DNA of 64,000 nucleotides, taken from NCBI GenBank assembly GCA_029448655.1, contig JACCLO010000007.1, positions 682,001-746,000 of the forward strand, in the 5' to 3' direction. The notes under the pieces were generated by a model that had not been told where the DNA came from, made no database searches, and saw only the letters and a program-made list of their open reading frames with translations. Position numbers and translations under genes: made by a program. Below are positions 58,071 through 64,000 of the stretch, piece by piece. The stretch's first letter is position 1. Each line of letters starts with the position of its first letter. This stretch comes from Wolfiporia cocos (lineage: Eukaryota > Basidiomycota > Agaricomycetes > Polyporales > Phaeolaceae).

Positions 58071-58710
58071 TAGTGATGTGCCAGGCCAGGCCCGGCTCAA
58101 AAGCCCCGGCTTTGGCCCGGCTTTGGACGGCCTTGGCTTTTCAAAACCTCAGGCCGGGCCCCCATTGACGGCCCAGGGCTTGGCCCGGCCCGGCCTGGGG
58201 CTTGCCCGGGGCCTGGCACTGTGAGGATGATCATCACTGTAGCCACACAAACTCATAACGTACCTTCTTAAACTATCTTCTGACAAAGCCAAGCTCCAGT
58301 ATCTTCAATAATTAGTGAATTATAGTGTGAAATCATCATTTCACCGGCACGGTGCTCTGTGGCGCGCCTTCCAAATGGGGCATCGTATAGGCGCCCAAAA
58401 GTGAGCGACAGGCTTCAGCACCAAGAATTCAATCCATGGGACTATCCTCTTGCTTGAATTTAAAAATATAGACATACTTCATTGGAATATGGCATACTGC
58501 TACTATATATATCCTTATATCATAGTTACTAGACATTTTATCCGTTAGAGCTTTCAGGCCCGGGGCTCACAGCTTGGCCCGGCCCGGCTTGAGACACAAG
58601 CCGGGCCCTGGGCCGTCTCAAGCCGTGGTGTAGGGCCCGGCCTGGCCTGGCCTAAGTAGGGCTTGGCCCGGCCCGGCCTATGGCCCAAAGCCGGGCCTGG
58701 CACATCACTA
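58071..58710. mobile_element. hAT-type MITE inside LTR A, 640 bp
   Basis: Terminal inverted repeats start TAGTGATGTGCCAGGC. An 8-bp target duplication GCCATGGC flanks it (58063-58070 and 58711-58718). Both outer thirds are packed with GGCCCGGCC-type repeats, while the middle 300 bp is AT-rich. It has no coding capacity. The LTR A sequence on both sides matches LTR B continuously, confirming the boundaries. Confidence 0.92.
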
Positions 58711-58938
58711 GCCATGGCCATCCAGCGCTCCCCTAGCCGTACCAGCGCTCGCGCTCCGATGCCCTTACTGGCCACCACGTAGCACGTAGATTACCTCAGC
58801 GCCGAGGTGCCATAACATGTACAAACATATGTAGAGATATATAAACGCCAGACAGTCTTGAGTGAACCTCAGACTTGTCTTGGCCTTTACAGTCTTAGAT
58901 GCCCCGGACCAGGAAGGCGCCTTTGAGCGAGCCCCCTT

Positions 58939-59998
58939 TGACACACGCAACAAACTAGCACTCAACCGGGGGAAGGGGGCTCGCTCAAAGGCGCCTTCCT
59001 GGTCCCGGGAACACTAGCCGTCAAAGGCCAAGACAAGTCTGAGGTTTACGCTCAAGACTGCCTGGCATATATACTCCTAAGTTGTTTGTACATGTGTACG
59101 GGGGCTCTGGGGCGTCTACGTACTGGTATCTAACTGGCTATGAGCTACGGGCCGGTAATGGCATCGGAGCGCTGGTGTGCGAGGATGTCCATGGCGACGT
59201 AGCGTATATGGGGCGGATCTAATGAGTAGCCAATCGGTCGGGTTCGATCAGTGGTTCTCGTCGATCGTGGATGCGCCGGTAATGGCGGGGTTCTAAGTCC
59301 GTGATCGGGCGTAGTCTGCCACGATTGGGTATGCGACCGGTGTTCCTCGTTGGTCAGGTGCGTGCCAGTAATGGCGGTGGTGATTGCTACGGTTCGTCAA
59401 TCAGGGTCTGCCGTCCCACGGGCAGGAGTCTATACAGGTTGTGGTCAGAGGACGCGTCAGGGGCCTCTGTTCCCGAAGTTTCGGTACTGAGGATCGATCG
59501 TTCACGGTCCGGGTTCCCAGAGGTCGCGGTACTGGAGGGAAGCCGTAGCGTGGACTCGTAGACTAAGGTCTAGTGCCTGTAATGGGGAGTGTCCGTGCGG
59601 TATGGACGCGAGGCGTTAGGTTTTAGTGCTTTGGGTCACGTGCGAGTGTAGACCGTGCCCCTAGTCGGTGTATAGCGTAGTGTGCGATGGTTTAGCCCTT
59701 AGTTGTACAAGGCGTACCGTCGTGCTATCGTAGCCTGTTGGACTCTAGGGGTCGGCTCGTGACTCCGGGGTTTAGGGACTAGGTAGCGTATGGTTCTTGC
59801 TGCCGGGACTTGGACTGAGTTTAGGGTTAGACTGCTGGTGGCCTGCTAGTGCCCGTAGTGTCCTGTATAGCGGAGGGCTTCTACTAGCGTTGCCGTAGGA
59901 TTCCAGCTGGGCTCGGATAGAGTGCTGTAGCGTGCTTATGGCGTGAATGGGGTGTCAACCTAGGGTGTTTTACTAGGCTTTGAAATTGGCTTGTGACA
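58939..59998 (-). mobile_element. Solo LTR B, 1,060 bp, inserted inverted into LTR A
   Basis: On the minus strand it starts TGTCACAAGCCAATTTC and ends GCGTGTGTCA. The target duplication CCCTT (58934-58938 and 59999-60003) lies within the 3' part of LTR A. It is the same family as LTR A but on the opposite strand, so the pair forms an inverted repeat of about 1 kb per arm. Confidence 0.92.
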
Positions 59999-60389
59999 CC
60001 CTTCCCCCGGGTGTGTGTCTGAGGTTGTGCTTGTGTCACCGGACGAGCTGCACCCGGTCGCGAGCACCTTCTCGCCGGAGAGCACGTCGGCGCTGATGCC
60101 GAGCACCTGCATGAGCACGCGCGCACCCTCCGAGTCCTTGGCGAACGTCTCGCCGTCACAGCACTGCATGGTGCCCGAGCACTGGTTCGCGCCACGCACG
60201 GTGTGGCGCGTGTGGCGTGCGTCAGACACGACCGCGAGTGTCGAGAGCGCGAGCACTAGGAGCACGTTGCAGAACATCGCTGTGTTGGTCTTGTGGGAAG
60301 GTGGTGGTAGTGCGAGTGAGCTGGTGCGTCGCTGGGCGAACAAGTGTGGTGAACGGGTGTTCTGGCGATGCAGAGGGAGGAAGTGGGGG

Positions 60390-60395
60390 TTTATA
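60390..60395 (-). promoter_or_regulatory. TATA box of the broken hydrophobin gene
   Basis: TATAAA on the minus strand, 113-118 bp upstream of the ATG at 60277. It suggests that the promoter itself is still in place. Confidence 0.5.
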
Positions 60396-62946
60396 CCGCG
60401 CGACGGGCGGCTGCTGATGTCTTGACGAATTGGCACTGCGAGCTTGAGCTCTTCCTTCCGTTCAGTACATTTGTCCCTGCGTACCAATAGGAAATGTTAT
60501 GTGAGTAGTGCGGTTCCCGCATGCGGATGTGGCGGACAGGCGGAATGCTCACGGATCCGGCGTCCCGAACAGAATACTAGTGCGTGTAATAGCTGAGCGA
60601 CCTGTGTCCGCCCAGGTGTTGGTTTTGGCTTGTTTCCGCCGTCGTGCATCATATCTCTGTATATTGATGAGGAACAAATGTTTGTAATCCACCAGGAAGC
60701 CGTCTTCAATGTCAATATTGTATACAGCTGTACATGAATACGCTCGTCAGCTGGGATGTCTCTGCTCGAGGGCTCTGTAATTCGTTCGCTATGCATAATG
60801 GCCGCCACATACTTCTGAGCAAGCTATCCATCTATCAACAACTTCGTGAGATCTCATATGCAAGCGCTCACGCCACTGCCACGCCGGACGTGCCTGAGTC
60901 TGTCAAGTTGCCGATGCGTCGCTCGTTGACTTCCAAGTTGCACATGGGTTCCATAATTGTAGTGAGCATATATTAATATCCAGGATCCCGAGATGCACGG
61001 TGAATCTCCGCGATGGCTATCAATCTGGAGTTCCACGAATATCGAGGGTCCAGACTTTGCGAGAGCTCTGAGTAGACACATGTATCGTGCAAGGGCTCGA
61101 CACTCCAATGCCAACGTTGACGGTATACTTCATGGCGAACGCGATCAGGGTAGACAGGAGTGTCGAGGCAGATGCGTTCGAGAAGTGGTGCCGGCTGTAA
61201 AGCGATATGTAAAGCTACTGTCAGGACGTGCTTGACTAGCGTTGGGCACGTACAATGCGCGCAAATGAACATGATTACCAATCAACGTCCCTCGCACGCA
61301 TCATACTGTATTTCCTTGCGGCCAGTACACGGCCGTGAGCAACGCACGCGATTGCATGGACCACGCTCGCTCCTTCGCGATCCCCGGCATGCTATAACAG
61401 CAATACCAAGGGACAAAACATCGGAGTCTGGGGGTATGGCAGCCTGAGGCCGCATCCCTCGGTCTTCATGGAAGGCAGGGAAATGTATGGTAGACGTCGA
61501 TGACGATGAACACTGGAGTTGCCTTTTCCGTGCGAACGCCCAGATCAGACATGTGGGCGTCTGTTGGGGCCCTTAGGACGGAGTCTGTTTGCTCCTTTAC
61601 ATCAACTCTGCCAAGATATCAGCCTGCACATCCGCCTCTTCGCATGCATGGACTTTCCATGATGCCTTGAGGGGCTGCTCTTACGCTACTGAGCGCACGC
61701 TGTGTACGCATCGACTGGCACTAGTCTGTCCTCGATCCATGTACATAGGGATATCTCTATCGACAGCAATTACAGTCATTTCGGGTGAATATGAAATTGT
61801 GTGTCCTGTACTTGAACAAAGGAGTTCCCTAATCTGTGTGCAGGATTGCCGTGAGCAAGATTCACAGCTGCGGAAGGCACCCATAATTCCCCTTTCCAGC
61901 GGTCGACGGAGCATCCTGATTGGTTTCAGGAGGCGCATCCCAGGAATGCAAAGCTTCTCTACTGGCAGCCATTGACATTTGTTATGTAAGTGCTACCTGT
62001 CAGCCCGCACCGCAAAAAAAACCAAAACTGGAAATCTCCTTTTCGTGAACGCGGTCCAGAATAATGCGCCATGCCATTTCATCCGAGATGACTGTAAGAG
62101 ATCGATCTGCCGAACCATACGAATACTTCCCTTCCACCTGCCACATCACAGACACCAGCGATGACCCTGAGCTTGTGGCCTTGGTCGGCACTATACTGCG
62201 CCCAGTGCCTATCTGTCGGTTTCTGCCATCACACGTCGCGCGCTGAGGCCCTCGTTCCAGCGTGGGATCAAGGTGTCGAATAGGTTCAAGCGGCGCCCTG
62301 CGTTCTGCACTGTGATGGCCGGACGAGTCTAGGAACGAACGCATCGGTCTTTGCATGCTCGCGCCATGCCACCGTGCTCGCATGATTGCACGCCCACTTG
62401 TCTCGTCGCTTGGAACTCGTTCTGCTCACGCTGGTAGGGTTATGTACCATCGCGTTACCCACGTATGCTCACCTCGGCGGCCTCGGGTCTCTCCCACTGG
62501 TTGAATGGGCCTCGTTAATCCGCGCCAAGTTGCCGGGGCACGTCAGCGCACTGCCACTCCAACAGCAGACGAAGCCGATGATCTGTCCGATGAGTGTCCT
62601 TGCATTTGCTGCTGCCAGCGCAAATCGCCGCCATCTGCGACTCGCGGCCCTCCAATCGGATGCGGTGCGTGCACGCCGCTCTGTGTCTGTGAATGGGATT
62701 TTAGAGGCCTCACATATTGCGCGTGCCCGGCGATTCATCGACAGCGCGTGCGTTCGCAACACATCGGCGGGGCGAGCGAGGCCATGCCGCCTGCTCCATC
62801 GAGGAAGCCCGTCCCCGTCGGCGCGCGCTGGATCACATCTCTGGCCAGGGCAGTGCCACAGCACACACATGCTATCATCGTGATGGCGCCTTCACAACCT
62901 GCACAGGCCAGGTCCGGCCTGCTTGAGCAATCGCGCCAATATAACT

Positions 62947-62952
62947 TATAAG
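62947..62952 (+). promoter_or_regulatory. TATA box of the intact hydrophobin gene
   Basis: TATAAG lies 83-88 bp upstream of the ATG at 63035, fitting a leader of about 55 nt. Confidence 0.5.
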
Positions 62953-63034
62953 CCGCCCGCCATCGCAGTGCAAGCATCGCTCGCCGGCCGCCCGTCGTTT
63001 CTGCACACACCGTTCGCAAGCCAAGTCGCATACC

Positions 63035-63883
63035 ATGCACCGCCTGTCGTTCCTGTCGCTCGTGTCCGCCGCGCTCCTTGCCGCCGCGGCGCCCGCCCGC
63101 CGCCATGTGGCCGTCACCGTGACCGCGACGGTCACCGTGTACGCGTGCCCTTCGAGCATGCAGACCGCGTCCGCCACCTCTCCCTCGCCGTCCTCGTCCT
63201 CGCCGTCGCCGCCGACTCAGTCTTCCTCCGCGCCCTGGGACACCTCCTCCGCACCGTGGACGCCGTCCTCCGGGAGCCCCGCGTCCTCGTCCGCCCCCAC
63301 GAGCCCCTGGTCGACCGCCAGCTCGATCACTCCGACGCCGACGTGGTCGACGTCCGAGCCGACCTCAACATGGAGCGAGCCAGCCTCCTCGACCTGGACG
63401 GAGCTGTCTTCGTCGTCGTCTTCGCCCTGGAACGGGCCAACCTCGTCTTCCTGGGCCGAGCCCTCCTCCTCCACCTGGCTCCCGCCCACCACTTCGACCG
63501 CGCTCGCGACGTCCATGACTGCGTCCTCGACCTGGCCCTCTTCCGCAGCGCCGTCCTTCGGAGCGGGCGGGAACGGCGGGCAGTGCAACACGGGCCCGGT
63601 GCAGTGTTGTGACAGCCTGGAGCGCGCGAGCGCCCCGAGTGCGTCGTCGCTGCTCGCGGCGCTCGGCGTCGTGCTCGGCGACGAGGACACGCTCATCGGC
63701 ATGGGCTGCTCGAACGCCTGGATCGACGTCCTCGGTGGGAACTCGTGTGACGCGACGCCGGTGTGCTGCGAGAATAATACGTTCAGTGCGTGGTTTTTCT
63801 TGTGTGTGTGGCGATGTGGGCTGATGAGCGGGGCAGATGGGCTGATCAATATCGGATGCTCGCCTATTATCATCAACTTGTGA
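63035..63883 (+). CDS. Class I hydrophobin with long Ser/Thr/Pro/Trp-rich N-terminal region
   Basis: Two exons (63035-63785 and 63837-63883) joined over a 51-bp intron encode 265 residues, about twice the usual class I length. A signal peptide (HRLSFLSLVSAALLAAAAPA) is followed by about 130 residues of Ser, Thr, Pro and Ala with Trp recurring every 8-13 residues in PW, TW or SW contexts (SSAPWDTSSAPW, TPTWSTSEPTSTWSEP). The hydrophobin core follows from about residue 180: C-X6-CC (CNTGPVQCC), MGCSNAW, C-X5-CC (CDATPVCC), and after the intron NGLINIGCSPIIINL. All eight Cys are present. The intron has no in-frame stop and is a multiple of three, so an unspliced frame would insert 17 residues before the last Cys. 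The linker is probably O-mannosylated and could tether the film to the cell wall; that is inference. Confidence 0.9.
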   Translation: MHRLSFLSLVSAALLAAAAPARRHVAVTVTATVTVYACPSSMQTASATSPSPSSSSPSPPTQSSSAPWDTSSAPWTPSSGSPASSSAPTSPWSTASSITPTPTWSTSEPTSTWSEPASSTWTELSSSSSSPWNGPTSSSWAEPSSSTWLPPTTSTALATSMTASSTWPSSAAPSFGAGGNGGQCNTGPVQCCDSLERASAPSASSLLAALGVVLGDEDTLIGMGCSNAWIDVLGGNSCDATPVCCENNTFSAWFFLCVWRCGLMSGADGLINIGCSPIIINL

Positions 63884-64000
63884 GCGCGGTGGGGTGGGGT
63901 GTGCCTTTGTTGTGTCGATAGCTGTACGCTTTCGTTCGCTGTTTGGATGGACTCTCGTCGCTCGTTGTTTCACTCCTCAGGGTGTAGTGAAAGACTCTGG

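Larger units (their letters stand above)
57266..60038 (+). mobile_element. Solo LTR A in the hydrophobin coding sequence (1,060 bp without its own insertions)
   Basis: It begins TGTCACACGCCAATTTC and ends GTGCTTGTGTCA, with target duplication CCGGA (57261-57265, 60039-60043). It contains a hAT element (58071-58710) and LTR B (58939-59998). Subtracting both with their duplications leaves exactly 1,060 bp, the same length as LTR B. Confidence 0.9.
56698..60277 (-). pseudogene. Class I hydrophobin gene torn apart by nested LTR and hAT insertions
   Basis: The coding pieces on the minus strand are 60277-60039, 57260-57196 and 56747-56698; they would give 117 residues. The product starts with a signal peptide (MFCNVLLVLALSTLAVVSDA) and keeps the eight-Cys hydrophobin spacing: C-X5-CC (CSGTMQCC), GCSS, C-X5-CC (CKSLPMCC), GIGC. 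Hydrophobins self-assemble into water-repellent films on hyphae and spores. A solo LTR (57266-60038) sits inside the coding sequence just after the fourth Cys, with target duplication CCGGA. A second LTR (56805-57187) sits in the intron, with target duplication GAACT. The exon pieces otherwise keep phase and have no stops, so the gene was probably functional until recently. Upstream, a TATA box remains at 60390-60395. Confidence 0.88.
60278..63034. other. Intergenic region between two hydrophobin loci
   Basis: About 2.75 kb. The left end carries the promoter of the broken hydrophobin. Open frames of 80-165 codons (for example 62386-62883) overlap frames on both strands in GC-rich DNA and show no domain. 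I see no transposon ends. The right end carries the promoter of the intact hydrophobin. Confidence 0.4.

Noticed and set aside
58815..59095. A fold-back element or designed palindrome around 58953
   Set aside because: The inverted repeat is fully explained by LTR B inserted inverted into LTR A, with target duplication CCCTT and equal 1,060-bp lengths.
63786..63836. Reading through the hydrophobin intron (17 extra residues)
   Set aside because: The 51 bp has no stop, but splicing restores the family ending NGLINIGC, while the unspliced peptide puts unrelated residues before the last Cys.

Overview
The window is nuclear DNA of a filamentous basidiomycete, most likely an Agaricomycete (mushroom or polypore group). 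Almost every gene is split by GT-AG introns of about 47-78 bp, and many exons are very short. Gene content also fits: class I hydrophobins, a HAD-like terpene cyclase, the basidiomycete type of C2H2 regulator, tiny Cys/Ile-rich membrane peptides, and Ty3/Gypsy and hAT elements. Exons were joined by hand from splice signals, reading phase and family similarity. No database was consulted.

Positions 1-17 kb are a compact housekeeping block. It holds the tail of an unidentified gene, an FtsJ/Mrm2-type rRNA 2'-O-methyltransferase, histone H4 (6 exons, minus strand), a 13-exon gene for a roughly 2,640-residue sacsin-like protein with two GHKL modules and a C-terminal BTB/POZ domain, a DnaJ-X co-chaperone, and cytosolic tyrosyl-tRNA synthetase.

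Positions 17-31.7 kb hold two DHA2-type MFS exporters, both on the minus strand, with identical intron positions. Between them lies a 65-codon, four-exon gene for a hydrophobic peptide. A TFIIIC tau55-type subunit gene follows.

Positions 32-45.4 kb are accessory DNA. A broken short-chain dehydrogenase (SDR) lies next to a broken HAD-like terpene cyclase of the drimanyl-diphosphate-synthase type, which looks like a decayed sesquiterpenoid locus. Next come a hAT-type element holding a second hAT-type element, an inverted-repeat element holding a solo LTR, a C2H2 zinc-finger gene and an intact SDR gene.

Positions 46-64 kb are dominated by retroelements. A full-length 8,883-bp Gypsy element (361-bp LTRs, target duplication GTACG) encodes a dUTPase; a foreign solo LTR splits its pol gene. 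A class I hydrophobin gene is torn apart by one LTR in its intron and a second in its coding sequence. That second LTR carries a hAT element and an inverted copy of its own family. The window ends with an apparently intact 265-residue hydrophobin whose N-terminal half is a Ser/Thr/Pro-rich linker studded with tryptophan.

The housekeeping genes look intact. From 32 kb on, insertions and decay have disabled at least three genes, and the Gypsy element carries CpG-type transitions suggesting past cytosine methylation.
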